Positions 33,299 through 41,572 of a stretch of 64,000 nt of DNA are shown here, piece after piece. The stretch is taken from the IMG/VR virus record IMGVR_UViG_3300033146_004475, positions 1 through 64,000 of that record. One strand, given 5' to 3'. This DNA comes from a virus. How positions within the stretch are numbered: the stretch's first letter is position 1; each line of letters opens with the position of its first letter. The notes under the pieces are model-generated. The model was not told where the DNA came from. It was given only the letters and a program-made list of their open reading frames with translations, and did no database searches. The translations under genes were made by a program, and so were the position numbers.

Positions 33299-34378
33299 TT
33301 ATCCTTTGTGTCCACACACAGGGCATCCTTGTGTTTTCAATACTGTTTTGTATTTTGAGTTTAATTTATTAATTACCTCTTTTTGAGTTTTTATTTTATC
33401 ATCAATGGTCTGAATTGAATCAATCTTGTTATTACAAGTTATAATAAACTTCTCAGTCTCTTTGATTTCATCTCTAAGCTTTATTAGCTCATTTAAAGCT
33501 GTTTTAGCTTTTTTTGAATACCCACTATTAGTTAACATCAAATCAAGCTGTATGAGATCATTAATAATGTTTTTGAGTTGATTTAACTTATTTTTCTTTT
33601 GTTTTATTTTGTTTTGTTCAGTATCTAAACTTTTTAGGTTCTCTTTTGCTTTTTTAATGCCTACAAAAGTATCTAATCTGGCTTGAATCAAAGTTGCACT
33701 TTGTATATGGTCTTTTAATTCAAGAAATATTGATACTTGGCTTTTAATTTTTGATTGAAATTCAGTTAATTTTTTGGCAAATTTTTCAGCTTTCAAAACC
33801 CATTTACTGTCTTTTAATTCAGTTTCTTTTTCCTTTATGTCACGTTGAGCATTTTTTATTGTATTACTACAGAATCTTACTTGTTGATTAATATCAGCAA
33901 TGGCTTTATCCATTATCACCAAGCCAGCTACTTTATTAAACTCTTTTGCTACTTGTCCAGGTTTATCAGCTAAAAGAAAATACTGTTGTGTTGGATGTTG
34001 CCCTTGGATATTGACAGATTTTATTTTTGTAATATTTTGTACTTCTTCAGGTACATCTGTTCTTAACGCTTTTAATGGTTCATTAGTATTTATTTGATAA
34101 TGGTTTATTTTACTATTTCTTGCCCTGGTAACTATTTGATTATCATAATTAACTGATACTTGGGTTTTCTTTAATTTATCTTTTTTGTTTTTAGGATCTA
34201 ATTGATTATTTCTATAACTATCTCCTTGTGGTCTGTTTTTTGTATTCCATTCTAAAGCCCTAACAACACTTGACTTTCCAGAATCAGATTCACCTAAGAG
34301 TACATTAACTCCAGGGTGTAAATCAATTTTGGTACAAATGTGTGTTTCAAAATTTTTAATTTCAATTGAATTAATCAT
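33299..34378 (-). CDS. Rad50/SbcC N-terminal half ending at the zinc hook (split gene)
   Basis: 359 residues. N-terminal ABC lobe with Walker A GESDSGKS (29-36) after IEIKNFETH, then a long coil (170-345) and, at the extreme end, CPVCG (352-356), the zinc-hook motif of Rad50. The protein stops four residues later, so the returning coil and C-terminal lobe are in other genes. The split falls exactly at the hook. It is followed by Mre11 with the start 3 bases after the stop. Confidence 0.85.
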   Translation of the reverse strand: MINSIEIKNFETHICTKIDLHPGVNVLLGESDSGKSSVVRALEWNTKNRPQGDSYRNNQLDPKNKKDKLKKTQVSVNYDNQIVTRARNSKINHYQINTNEPLKALRTDVPEEVQNITKIKSVNIQGQHPTQQYFLLADKPGQVAKEFNKVAGLVIMDKAIADINQQVRFCSNTIKNAQRDIKEKETELKDSKWVLKAEKFAKKLTEFQSKIKSQVSIFLELKDHIQSATLIQARLDTFVGIKKAKENLKSLDTEQNKIKQKKNKLNQLKNIINDLIQLDLMLTNSGYSKKAKTALNELIKLRDEIKETEKFIITCNNKIDSIQTIDDKIKTQKEVINKLNSKYKTVLKTQGCPVCGHKG

Positions 34379-34563
34379 TAGAAGTCAAATAGCCCTTTTG
34401 GTTTTTGTCTGCCTGGGTAAGAAGAAGGATCTCCAACTAAATCACCGAACTCATCCCAAAGACCTGATTCTATTTTATCTTCCAAAGAAGAATCCCTTAA
34501 TTTTTCATACAAGTCCCATTCTATTTCTGCTCTTTCTAATGCTTGGTCTGCTGCATCTCCCAT
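34378..34563 (-). CDS. Small acidic hypothetical protein
   Basis: 61 residues, RBS present. Starts MGDAADQALERAEIEWDLYE, a form frequent in phages, ends GRQKPKGLFDF. The stop overlaps the Rad50 N-half start by one base. Function unknown. Confidence 0.5.
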   Translation of the reverse strand: MGDAADQALERAEIEWDLYEKLRDSSLEDKIESGLWDEFGDLVGDPSSYPGRQKPKGLFDF

Positions 34564-34574
34564 TTTATTTCTCC

Positions 34575-35255
34575 TTAATTTGTTATTTTTTCTCTTAATA
34601 TCATGTAAAAAACATTTCTTGCTAAAGCCCCAAGATCAATGAAATCGGGTTCTAGTTTATTAAGAGCCATTATTTCAGGTATTTTTTCAAAATTATCATC
34701 AGATATAAGATTACTTAATTCCACGTATGTAAATTTCTGTGGTAAAATTATATTTTCAAAGGAGGGGCGGATGAAGTCTCCGAATGCTTTCAATACAGGA
34801 GCTAAATCAATCAACTCTTTATTTGGGTTTTGAGCCGTTACCCAATAAGCCATAGCCCCCAAAAAATAAGAAAAACTAAAATAAAAAGAAGCAAGTTGGT
34901 ATTTATCTGATATGTCTTTATTTGTTAATTTAGGTGGTGTCGTGACTGTTGCTGTTTTGGCTTCTATTTTTTCGCCTTCACAATTTTTGCACTTTTTATG
35001 AAAACCAAAATCAGAATCCGAATCCAGTACATATTTTGTTCCTTTACAGCAAGGGCAGCGATCTTTTTCTATATCTCCATCGTACACAAATCTAATTCTA
35101 TTTGTTGCTAATTGTCCAAATAATTCAGCTACCGTCATTTTTTCTAATTTTGAAAAAGGCTGGAAACTACTTCCGATTCCGCCAGCATCATTTACTGCTT
35201 TAAAAAGAGAATCATACATTGCAATGCCATTTTTAATTACGGTTTTGAAATCCAT
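34575..35255 (-). CDS. Hypothetical protein with DnaJ-like zinc finger
   Basis: 226 residues. CPCCKGTKYV and CKNCEGEK form one DnaJ-type CxxCxGx(G) pair at about 68-98. The rest is helical with aromatic stretches (LASFYFSFSYFLGAMAYWV). It may bind another protein or RNA through the finger. No family assigned. Confidence 0.5.
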   Translation of the reverse strand: MDFKTVIKNGIAMYDSLFKAVNDAGGIGSSFQPFSKLEKMTVAELFGQLATNRIRFVYDGDIEKDRCPCCKGTKYVLDSDSDFGFHKKCKNCEGEKIEAKTATVTTPPKLTNKDISDKYQLASFYFSFSYFLGAMAYWVTAQNPNKELIDLAPVLKAFGDFIRPSFENIILPQKFTYVELSNLISDDNFEKIPEIMALNKLEPDFIDLGALARNVFYMILREKITN

Positions 35256-35454
35256 TATTTTTCTCCTGAATAAAAACTTTAACTACATTAGTGGGTTTTT
35301 TTGTGCCTACCCCAATTCCCTCAAAATCAATCTTGACTCTTGTTTCGGTAAAACCAACAACCTTTCCTATTTTTAATTTGATTCCATGAACATTATCTGC
35401 CGATGCGACTCTTGTTCCTGTATAAATTTTGTTTCCTTCAATATCCAATACCAT
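35233..35454 (-). CDS. Small SH3/KOW-like protein
   Basis: 73 residues in beta strands: GNKIYTGTRVASADN, IKLKIGKVVGFTETRVKIDF. The G-x-V pattern resembles small SH3-like barrels found in phages. Overlaps the downstream gene by 23 bases. Function unknown. Confidence 0.5.
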   Translation of the reverse strand: MVLDIEGNKIYTGTRVASADNVHGIKLKIGKVVGFTETRVKIDFEGIGVGTKKPTNVVKVFIQEKNNGFQNRN

Positions 35455-35472
35455 TTTAACTCTCCTTTTTAT

Positions 35473-35679
35473 TTACCATGAATCTTCTAAATTACAAATT
35501 TCACAAATATAATGATCCTTGTGTGAATCATGTCCATTATTTTTCCAATCATGTTCACAAATGTCCTGCAATGATTCAATGGCTTTTTCTATTTTTTTTA
35601 TTTTACTAAGCAAGATAATTTTTTCATCTAACAAAGGGGGAATAATCCTTTTTATATCTTCATTTATTTCAGTTTGCAT
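35473..35679 (-). CDS. Small zinc-binding protein
   Basis: 68 residues: helical start, then CEHDW, HDSHKDHYICEICNLEDSW. His and Cys residues suit a zinc site. This 'C.H.W...C..C' end is common in phage proteins of unknown role. Overlaps the dCMP deaminase stop by eleven bases. Confidence 0.5.
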   Translation of the reverse strand: MQTEINEDIKRIIPPLLDEKIILLSKIKKIEKAIESLQDICEHDWKNNGHDSHKDHYICEICNLEDSW

Positions 35680-36166
35680 TTAAAACCCCCCAATGATGTA
35701 TTTTTTGATCATTGAATTTATGTAACATTATTCCATATTCTAATACTTCACTCAATAAGTTAAAGGAAGCTTCATCAGGATAATCATGTAAGTAAAAAAT
35801 CCCACTTGGTTGAATACTAATTAACTTTCTGGAACAAAGTATACAAGGTTGATGAGTGCAGTAGATTTCACATCCGTGTAAACTGACTCCATGTATTGCA
35901 GCTTGAATAATTAAATTCTCTTCTGCATGGATTGCCCTGCAAACTTCATGCTGTGTTCCTGATTTAATTTTTAATTGCTCTCTTAAACAACCTCCCCTGT
36001 CAATACAATGATCTATTCCAGTAGGTGCTCCATTATAGCCAGTGGCAATTATCCTTTTATCTTTTACTGCAATGGCCCCTATTTGCCTTCGTAAACAAGA
36101 ACTTCTTTGGGAAACTATTTCAGTTAATGTAAAAAAATAATCAGTCCAACTTAATCTTCTAAACAT
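35669..36166 (-). CDS. dCMP deaminase
   Basis: 165 residues. Zinc cytidine-deaminase motifs HAEEN (H80, E82) and PCILC (C108, C111) are present, with GYNGAPTGIDHC, typical of the deoxycytidylate branch. It converts dCMP to dUMP, the substrate of ThyX in the same operon. Confidence 0.9.
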   Translation of the reverse strand: MFRRLSWTDYFFTLTEIVSQRSSCLRRQIGAIAVKDKRIIATGYNGAPTGIDHCIDRGGCLREQLKIKSGTQHEVCRAIHAEENLIIQAAIHGVSLHGCEIYCTHQPCILCSRKLISIQPSGIFYLHDYPDEASFNLLSEVLEYGIMLHKFNDQKIHHWGVLNAN

Positions 36167-36175
36167 TTGTTCTCC

Positions 36176-36544
36176 TTATTTTTTAGGCATTATTACTTCA
36201 ATAACCATATCAGGAGCATTTGAAATTAATTTTCCTGGAAGCATAAAAAAAGCTTTATACTCTAAATCTTTTGGATAATGTACTAATAATGTTGCTCCTT
36301 TGGGAATTTCAATTTTTCCTTTACCAACAAGATTTATTTTGTCGGGTAACATTCCAGGAAAAGCTTTTAATTGAATTAATTCGTCAATATCATCATTGTC
36401 TAATTCAGAAGGAATTAAATATTCAGCATAATCATCTCCTCTGCCAGCAGAAGTTAAAAACCAATCTATATCATCAATTTCATCTTCCGATACCCAAGAA
36501 CCATCAGGCCAAACAAGTATTTTAGTTTTATCAGGAGTTTTCAT
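36176..36544 (-). CDS. Hypothetical acidic protein
   Basis: 122 residues from ATG 36544 with GAGG upstream, in preference to a start at 36562 inside the upstream gene. Acidic middle (VSEDEIDDIDWFL, IPSELDNDDIDEL) and beta C-terminus (KIEIPKGATLLVHYPKDLEY). No family recognised. Confidence 0.5.
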   Translation of the reverse strand: MKTPDKTKILVWPDGSWVSEDEIDDIDWFLTSAGRGDDYAEYLIPSELDNDDIDELIQLKAFPGMLPDKINLVGKGKIEIPKGATLLVHYPKDLEYKAFFMLPGKLISNAPDMVIEVIMPKK

Positions 36545-36752
36545 TTTTAACCTCATTATCAAAAACTTCTTGAATCAATCCTGATTGTTTTAAAGTTTTG
36601 AAAAGTAAATCAGCATTTGTTTGATTTCGTAAACTGTTACGAAAATTCTCATTTTGGCTGGTAAGCACTTTTAATCTATATTCCAAAACTTCTATTTTAT
36701 CAGTAAAATACTTAAGAGTTTCTTTATTTAATCCTTTGTTAAAAAGCATCAT
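36531..36752 (-). CDS. Small helical hypothetical protein
   Basis: 73 residues, coiled coil (KYFTDKIEVLEYRLKVLTSQ). Start overlaps the previous stop (ATGATG); end overlaps the next gene. Unknown function. Confidence 0.5.
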   Translation of the reverse strand: MMLFNKGLNKETLKYFTDKIEVLEYRLKVLTSQNENFRNSLRNQTNADLLFKTLKQSGLIQEVFDNEVKNENS

Positions 36753-36928
36753 ATAAATCCTTTTGTTTTAGCTAACCATTTAGGTATTAAAAACTTTATC
36801 TCTTTTTTAACTTCTGGTTCATCAATGTAATCAGCTTCCGAATCAGGAACCCATCCCGTGAGTCCATCAACACAAATTAAACAGGCATTTTTGCCTACAA
36901 CTTTAACTTCCCCAACAAACTCTAACAT
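36749..36928 (-). CDS. Small protein, beta-hairpin N-terminus
   Basis: 59 residues from ATG 36928 with GGGGAACAG upstream. LEFVGEVKVVGKNACLICVDGLTGWVPDSEADY suggests a small barrel; the end is basic. Overlaps both neighbours by a few bases, so it is clearly part of the operon. Function unknown. Confidence 0.6.
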   Translation of the reverse strand: MLEFVGEVKVVGKNACLICVDGLTGWVPDSEADYIDEPEVKKEIKFLIPKWLAKTKGFI

Positions 36929-37401
36929 TCTGTTCCCCTTTTATTCTTACTATAATTTTTATGGACAGCATTCCATTCATCATAAAATTTAGTGCCTGTC
37001 CAAAGATCAGAGTAGTTTAAATTTCCTACTCTTTCATAGTAATCTAAAATTTCTTTAAGATTATGTAGCAATTTTGATGAATATTTTGATGGGGTGTCTT
37101 CAATAAAAGAAAGACAAAAAGCAACTATTGAAGCTATATGGATATCCTCTTTGTTTTTTGTAATGTTTAGAATAAAATCAAATGTTTTAAGGTATTCTGT
37201 TAATTGTGGTTTATTTTGAAGGAAAAAATCAGGATTGCTTTTTAAAATAGAAGCTAATTCTGAATCAACCAGTAAAGAAACATTCATAAAAAGCCTTTTC
37301 AATCTTCCTGGTTTTAAAGGTTCTGCTAAGAAAGATTCCATACTTCTTAATATTCCTAATTCAGAAGCTTTAATTAACATTTTATGGTTTGAATAAATCA
37401 T
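36922..37401 (-). CDS. Hypothetical helical protein
   Basis: 159 residues, helical, weakly hydrophobic (IASIVAFCLSFIED), ending in a basic segment. No motifs. Overlaps the next gene by seven bases. Confidence 0.5.
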   Translation of the reverse strand: MIYSNHKMLIKASELGILRSMESFLAEPLKPGRLKRLFMNVSLLVDSELASILKSNPDFFLQNKPQLTEYLKTFDFILNITKNKEDIHIASIVAFCLSFIEDTPSKYSSKLLHNLKEILDYYERVGNLNYSDLWTGTKFYDEWNAVHKNYSKNKRGTEC

Positions 37402-37412
37402 TTTTAATTTCC

Positions 37413-37904
37413 TTATAGATTTGATTTTGTTGTGTAAAGAGCATCGTGATCCCCATTTCCTATTTGATAATCTTTACAATTTTTACAAGGGAGAGCTTCA
37501 TAAGAAATATATTTTTTAAAGCATTCATTTCTATTTTTACAATTCCACCTATTTGGATCAGCTAAATGTTTGTTTTTTGTTTTATCGGGTTCTTTTATAA
37601 TGGCAAATTTTTCTTTATACTCTTTAGAACAATATTTACAAAATTTACTTGCTGATACAGCATTTCCAATTTGTTCAGCACCGCATCCACATTTTTTATA
37701 CCTTGCTACTAAATGAGATTGGTCACATTTAAAACAAGTCCTTTTGCTCATATTGTCTTTTTGGAAATATGTTATTTTTAATGGATCTTCATCAGAGGAA
37801 AAAATGTGGCCACATTCATAAATGGTATACAGTAATCCAGACTTTATTTCTATTTTACTTTTGTTTATTATTTTTTGTACTTCTTCTAATGATAAAAGTT
37901 TCAT
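37413..37904 (-). CDS. Cys-rich zinc-finger protein
   Basis: 163 residues with at least five Cys pairs: ECGH, TCFKCDQSH, KKCGCGAEQ, FCKYCSKEY, CKNRNEC, PCKNCKD. It looks like a chain of zinc ribbons. Roles in nucleic-acid binding or host takeover are possible but unproven. Confidence 0.55.
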   Translation of the reverse strand: MKLLSLEEVQKIINKSKIEIKSGLLYTIYECGHIFSSDEDPLKITYFQKDNMSKRTCFKCDQSHLVARYKKCGCGAEQIGNAVSASKFCKYCSKEYKEKFAIIKEPDKTKNKHLADPNRWNCKNRNECFKKYISYEALPCKNCKDYQIGNGDHDALYTTKSNL

Positions 37905-37906
37905 AG

Positions 37907-38224
37907 TTATATCTCTTCAGAGGCGAGTTCAGTGCCTATATTTTTCACATTGCCAATTTTTATACTTACTTCTTTTACTTCATTTAAAACTGTCAAATAT
38001 TGTTTTTGAAAAGTAGCACAAGTTTCGATTTCATCTTGTTTCAGAATATCAAATAATAATCTATGGATAAGATAATCAAATATTTGATCTAAAGTTGGAA
38101 AATATCTATATTCAGCAAAAACCTTAGACCCTTTATTTTTTCCTTTCTGAACTATGTTTTGAGTCATAACAATGAATTGCCTATTATCTGCCGTTAAATA
38201 AAAATCTTTACAGAGATGTAACAT
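37907..38224 (-). CDS. Hypothetical protein
   Basis: 105 residues; helical C-terminus (VLNEVKEVSIKIGNVKNIG). The N-terminal YLTADNRQFIVMTQNIV looks like a beta hairpin. Overlaps the upstream gene by 17 bases. No family recognised. Confidence 0.45.
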   Translation of the reverse strand: MLHLCKDFYLTADNRQFIVMTQNIVQKGKNKGSKVFAEYRYFPTLDQIFDYLIHRLLFDILKQDEIETCATFQKQYLTVLNEVKEVSIKIGNVKNIGTELASEEI

Positions 38225-38399
38225 TTTTTAATTCCTTTTTTAATAAAGGTCTACATTTTACTTTATGTATTCCTTTTCCTAAAGAACAAGTTATGATTTT
38301 TTTGCACCCATCAGATTGGTGAGGAACACCATGGAAGCATTTGGTAAGACAGTGATTACTTTTTCTTTTATTGTTACAAATGTACAATTGTTGTTTCAT
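38208..38399 (-). CDS. Small Cys-rich basic protein, first gene of the long minus-strand operon
   Basis: 63 residues with six Cys (YICNNKRKSNHCLTKCFHG, DGCKKIITC, VKCRPLL) and high Lys content; probably metal-bound. It is the first gene downstream of the promoter at 38432-38461. Confidence 0.5.
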   Translation of the reverse strand: MKQQLYICNNKRKSNHCLTKCFHGVPHQSDGCKKIITCSLGKGIHKVKCRPLLKKELKNVTSL

Positions 38400-38431
38400 T
38401 TATTTCTCTCTATTTAAGTTGTAGTACAATA

Positions 38432-38461
38432 ATAATACACTAAAAAATAATAAGAAGTCAA
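38432..38461 (-). promoter_or_regulatory. Sigma70-like promoter for the 38.4-26.2 kb operon
   Basis: Read on the minus strand: TTGACT (38461-38456), 18-bp spacer, TATTAT (38437-38432). It follows the HU terminator and precedes about 12 kb of closely packed genes without another clear promoter. Confidence 0.65.
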
Positions 38462-38492
38462 TGATTAATTGAAGATTTTAAAGATTTTTTAA

Positions 38493-38530
38493 TATTTCAC
38501 GGCATCATATCAAAATAATACCGTGAAATA
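38493..38530 (-). terminator. Terminator after the HU gene
   Basis: TATTTCACGG (38493-38502) and CCGTGAAATA (38521-38530) form a 10-bp stem with an 18-nt loop; on the minus strand it is followed by TTAAAAAAT, a modest U-tract. Confidence 0.7.
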
Positions 38531-38545
38531 ATTTTGATTTACTTT

Positions 38546-38818
38546 TTAGGAATTAACAAAATTTTTAAAATCTTTGGCTGGTTTAAACCTCACTTGAGTG
38601 GAAGCTGCAATTTTTAGTGCTTCTCCTGTTGTAGGGTTTCTCCCTATTCTGGCTTTTCTCTCTGAAGTAAAAAACCTACCAAAGTTAAAGAAAGTTACAC
38701 TTTCCTTTACTGCAAGGGTGTCTTTTATCTCTTCCAGAAAAAGAGCAATCACTTCTTTTGTTTTTGCCTGAGAAATTCCTGCTCCATCTGCAACATTAGC
38801 AATAAGTTCCTTACTCAT
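38546..38818 (-). CDS. HU-family DNA-binding protein
   Basis: 90 residues, full length for HU. GRNPTTGE (family GRNPxTGE arm), FFNFGRFFTSERKARIG and VRFKPAKDFKNFVNS are diagnostic. It bends and compacts DNA, and may aid replication origins or packaging. It has its own hairpin upstream and terminator downstream, so it can be expressed as a single-gene unit. Confidence 0.92.
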   Translation of the reverse strand: MSKELIANVADGAGISQAKTKEVIALFLEEIKDTLAVKESVTFFNFGRFFTSERKARIGRNPTTGEALKIAASTQVRFKPAKDFKNFVNS

Positions 38819-38840
38819 AATTTACTTCTCCTTATAATTA

Positions 38841-38858
38841 TGATACATTATTGTATCA
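38841..38858. promoter_or_regulatory. Palindrome upstream of the HU gene
   Basis: TGATACA, a 4-bp centre, then TGTATCA: a perfect 7-bp inverted repeat between ligase and HU genes. It has no T-run and so resembles an operator more than a terminator. Confidence 0.45.
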
Positions 38859-38862
38859 GTTA

Positions 38863-40182
38863 CTACCTATTTTTAATTTCTTTGTATGTATCTGCTGTAT
38901 CTCTGTCTGGTCTTAATTCTAAATTTCTTGGAAGATAAAGAGAATATTTTCCGGGTTTGCTTTTGTCAGTAATAATACTTTCAAATTCAATAGTGGCAAT
39001 TTTTCCAATGTGATTATTCCAATTATCTTCATGTTCTTCATCAGTAAATCCACTTACAGATACATTGATTAATTTATCTTCAGATTCAAGTTGAACAGAA
39101 CCCATCTTATGTTCCCATTTTGTATCTTTTTTACCTTTTCTCCATGATACTATTCTAAGTTCAGCATCTTCTACATTCTTCATTTTAACGGAGTCTGGAC
39201 TAGTATTATTTTTCCAAATACCAAAAGGATTTTTAATTATTGCCCCTTCCTTTTCTTCGTTTCTTAATTGTTTATAAAAAACTTGGGCTTCTTTTAAAGA
39301 ATACAGAACTGTAGAAGGTAATACATCAATAAAACTGTGTCCTATTGCTTGAGTAAGTTTTTTTACCCTGGAAAATCTATATTTATATCTAATACCCGAG
39401 TAACCAGCATAAAAATCTTTAAGTGGTACAGCATCCCATAATTTCATTATTACATGCTTTGCCATATCGTGATCCGCTGCATTTTGCAAACAAGAATTTA
39501 ATATTCCGTTTCCTGTTTTTCTTGGGAGAATTTTACCTTTTACTAAAACAAGAAGTTCTCCCATATAAACTGTTTTTCTGTAATTTTTTGGTGCTTTCTT
39601 GAATAATTTAGTCAAATGATTTAATTGATGGAATACTTTGCCGTTTCGTGATCTAAAAACAACATCTCCATTTTTCTGAATTATTACATTAACAAAAGCT
39701 CCATCAGCTTTTTCTTGCCCCATTGCACCATTTTCAAAATCTATGTTTCCTATTTTACTTTTTTCCGTGCTGCACCTCATGTAAGGCATAAGAAATACTA
39801 AACCTGGCATTGCCTTGTTTATTGTTTTTCCACTGAATCCAGCTTTGGCATCTTTATTAATTATCCTTGTCACAACTTCATAAGTTTCTTTATCAGTGGA
39901 AGCTAATTTTGTTAAGTGCAATTTATCAGAATTATTTGTTCCTGCTTGTTTTGCTAAAATTTCTAAAAATTCAAAAAGATCCATATTGCTGTGATTTTGA
40001 CCAGGTATGAATTTACTGAGTCGATTTACTTTGAAGTGCTTTGTGCTATCATACATTAAAGTAATCACACGCTTGAATACAGCATCTTTTTCGAGCATTT
40101 CAGATAAAAGAGATATCTTATCATTAGTGCCTGGGGTATCACGTATCAGTTGCAAATAAGAGTGTATTTTTTTAAGCGACAT
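38863..40182 (-). CDS. ATP-dependent DNA ligase
   Basis: 439 residues from ATG 40182 (AAAGGAG upstream; a TTG one codon earlier is less likely). Adenylation motif I is EKADGAF with Lys158. Further motifs are GELLVLV (III), EGAIIKNP (IV) and SVKMK (V), followed by an OB-fold C-terminus. Length and order resemble T4-type ligases. It seals nicks during replication and recombination. Confidence 0.9.
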   Translation of the reverse strand: MSLKKIHSYLQLIRDTPGTNDKISLLSEMLEKDAVFKRVITLMYDSTKHFKVNRLSKFIPGQNHSNMDLFEFLEILAKQAGTNNSDKLHLTKLASTDKETYEVVTRIINKDAKAGFSGKTINKAMPGLVFLMPYMRCSTEKSKIGNIDFENGAMGQEKADGAFVNVIIQKNGDVVFRSRNGKVFHQLNHLTKLFKKAPKNYRKTVYMGELLVLVKGKILPRKTGNGILNSCLQNAADHDMAKHVIMKLWDAVPLKDFYAGYSGIRYKYRFSRVKKLTQAIGHSFIDVLPSTVLYSLKEAQVFYKQLRNEEKEGAIIKNPFGIWKNNTSPDSVKMKNVEDAELRIVSWRKGKKDTKWEHKMGSVQLESEDKLINVSVSGFTDEEHEDNWNNHIGKIATIEFESIITDKSKPGKYSLYLPRNLELRPDRDTADTYKEIKNR

Positions 40183-40522
40183 CAAATTCTCCTTTATAAC
40201 TTTGTTTAATGTATTTTAATAAAAGTTTTTTCATGGCTTCTTCATCCAAATTATATCGAACATTCCTTTTATGTGTATATTTTTTAATAATAGGATCTAA
40301 AGTAACTCTGTAAGTTTCTCCTTTAATTTTCCAATAAAAATTGTAACTGTAAAATTTAACAGTTTGTGAATCAGAGTACAAACCAAACATACTGTATTGT
40401 ACTTCAGTTTTTGTTATTGTTGGGGCATCTAAAGAATAAGATACCCAAAAATCATCAACTCCAAAAAATTCACAATATTCATTTTTTATTCTTTGTGCAT
40501 AGCTTTCAGTATTCCAAGTCAT
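40172..40522 (-). CDS. Hypothetical protein
   Basis: 116 residues, alpha/beta, aromatic-rich (YSMFGLYSDSQTVKFYSYNF). Overlaps the ligase start by eleven bases. No family recognised. Confidence 0.5.
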   Translation of the reverse strand: MTWNTESYAQRIKNEYCEFFGVDDFWVSYSLDAPTITKTEVQYSMFGLYSDSQTVKFYSYNFYWKIKGETYRVTLDPIIKKYTHKRNVRYNLDEEAMKKLLLKYIKQSYKGEFDVA

Positions 40523-40526
40523 GATA

Positions 40527-40838
40527 TTATCCTATTCTTATGTACACTTTATCTCCTAATCTTTTGAAATGACAGGACTGAATTTTTAGGACTTTTAACA
40601 ATTCCTTTATTCTATTCAGTATTTCTTTTTTGCCGTATTCATTATGATCAAAAATAGGTATCCATTCATGTGAATGTATGGCATGCTGAATAAAAGCTAA
40701 TGCCAATAAAGTGGTTCTTCCTGATCTTATATTTCCTGGGTTAGTAAGCCATAAGATAGCTTCATAGTAGGAAACTTGCTGAAATGGCATATTTGAAATA
40801 AAGTCTTTTAACTTTTTATTTTCTGTTAAATTTTCCAT
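40527..40838 (-). CDS. P-loop-like small protein
   Basis: 103 residues. GNIRSGRTTLLALAF resembles a degenerate Walker A (the phage form 'RSGRTT'), followed by HEWIPIFDHNEYG, which fits the next strand of a nucleotide-binding fold. The protein is too short for a full ATPase. Function unknown. Confidence 0.45.
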   Translation of the reverse strand: MENLTENKKLKDFISNMPFQQVSYYEAILWLTNPGNIRSGRTTLLALAFIQHAIHSHEWIPIFDHNEYGKKEILNRIKELLKVLKIQSCHFKRLGDKVYIRIG

Positions 40839-40839
40839 T

Positions 40840-41412
40840 TTATTCCTCTCTTAATTTTGGAAACTGTAAACAATCAGCAGTTGATAACATATCCAAAAAA
40901 TGAGTAAACATAACAATTGGAGGGTAGTCAGCAAAATCAAAAGAGTGCATATTTGGAACACTTTTACTCCATCTTCCACTATGATATCTTACTCCATCAA
41001 TAACAGTTTGTGCTTCTTCTTCTGAAAAATGAGACAAAAGGACTTTCTTGTTTTTTTCAAGAAGATCTGCCATTGATTTATCATGGAAATTGTTTGTATG
41101 GGGCATATTCCCTTTTGGACCGTACTTTTGAGCATCGTGAAGAATAATACTCATAAGTATAGCATCATTTTGGGTTGATTTTAATTTTCCCCCAAACATT
41201 CTAATTATTTTACACGCTCCATACAGCATCTCCAAACTATGGTGTGAGATAGAAGGAACTTCACCATTTGCTTTTTTATGATATTTTCCGGTTGATGAGG
41301 ATGGTTTATCCCAAATATCAGGCAACCGTGAATTTATTTTTAAAAGTAAACCAAATCCTTTTTCAGTCATGTTCTTCTCTGCTAATTCAAACATAGCTTT
41401 AGTGTAATCCAT
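40840..41412 (-). CDS. HD-domain phosphohydrolase
   Basis: 190 residues. HHSLEM and ILHDAQKYG supply the HD metal site, with MPHTNNFHDKSM and RYHSGRW as further His ligands. Such phage HD proteins act on nucleotides or nucleic acids; the substrate is unknown. Overlaps the end of the preceding short reading frame, with AGAGGAG upstream of its start. Confidence 0.65.
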   Translation of the reverse strand: MDYTKAMFELAEKNMTEKGFGLLLKINSRLPDIWDKPSSSTGKYHKKANGEVPSISHHSLEMLYGACKIIRMFGGKLKSTQNDAILMSIILHDAQKYGPKGNMPHTNNFHDKSMADLLEKNKKVLLSHFSEEEAQTVIDGVRYHSGRWSKSVPNMHSFDFADYPPIVMFTHFLDMLSTADCLQFPKLREE

Positions 41413-41572
41413 TTTCTCTCCTCTTTTGAATATTTTCTTTTACATACTGATAGGCAGGACTATTTGAATCACATCCTGATCAATCTACACATTGTTCTCC
41501 CGCCAATCTTGCACAAACAGCATTATCAAAATCAAGAATTTTTAATAATTTTTTATGAGTTAATTTTGGCAT
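41399..41572 (-). pseudogene. Small gene interrupted by an in-frame TGA
   Basis: From ATG 41572 the frame codes 30 residues (MPKLTHKKLLKILDFDNAV, then CARLAGEQCVD) and meets TGA at 41482-41480. It then continues as SGCDSNSPAYQYVKENIQK to a TAA at 41399. The whole looks like one 57-residue Cys protein with C[..]D-stop-SGC. Options are a nonsense mutation (TGT/TGC or TGG to TGA), a read-through or selenocysteine codon, or a sequence error. A 5-bp stem (CAGGA/TCCTG) lies just after the TGA, which is far too weak to prove a SECIS. Confidence 0.45.
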
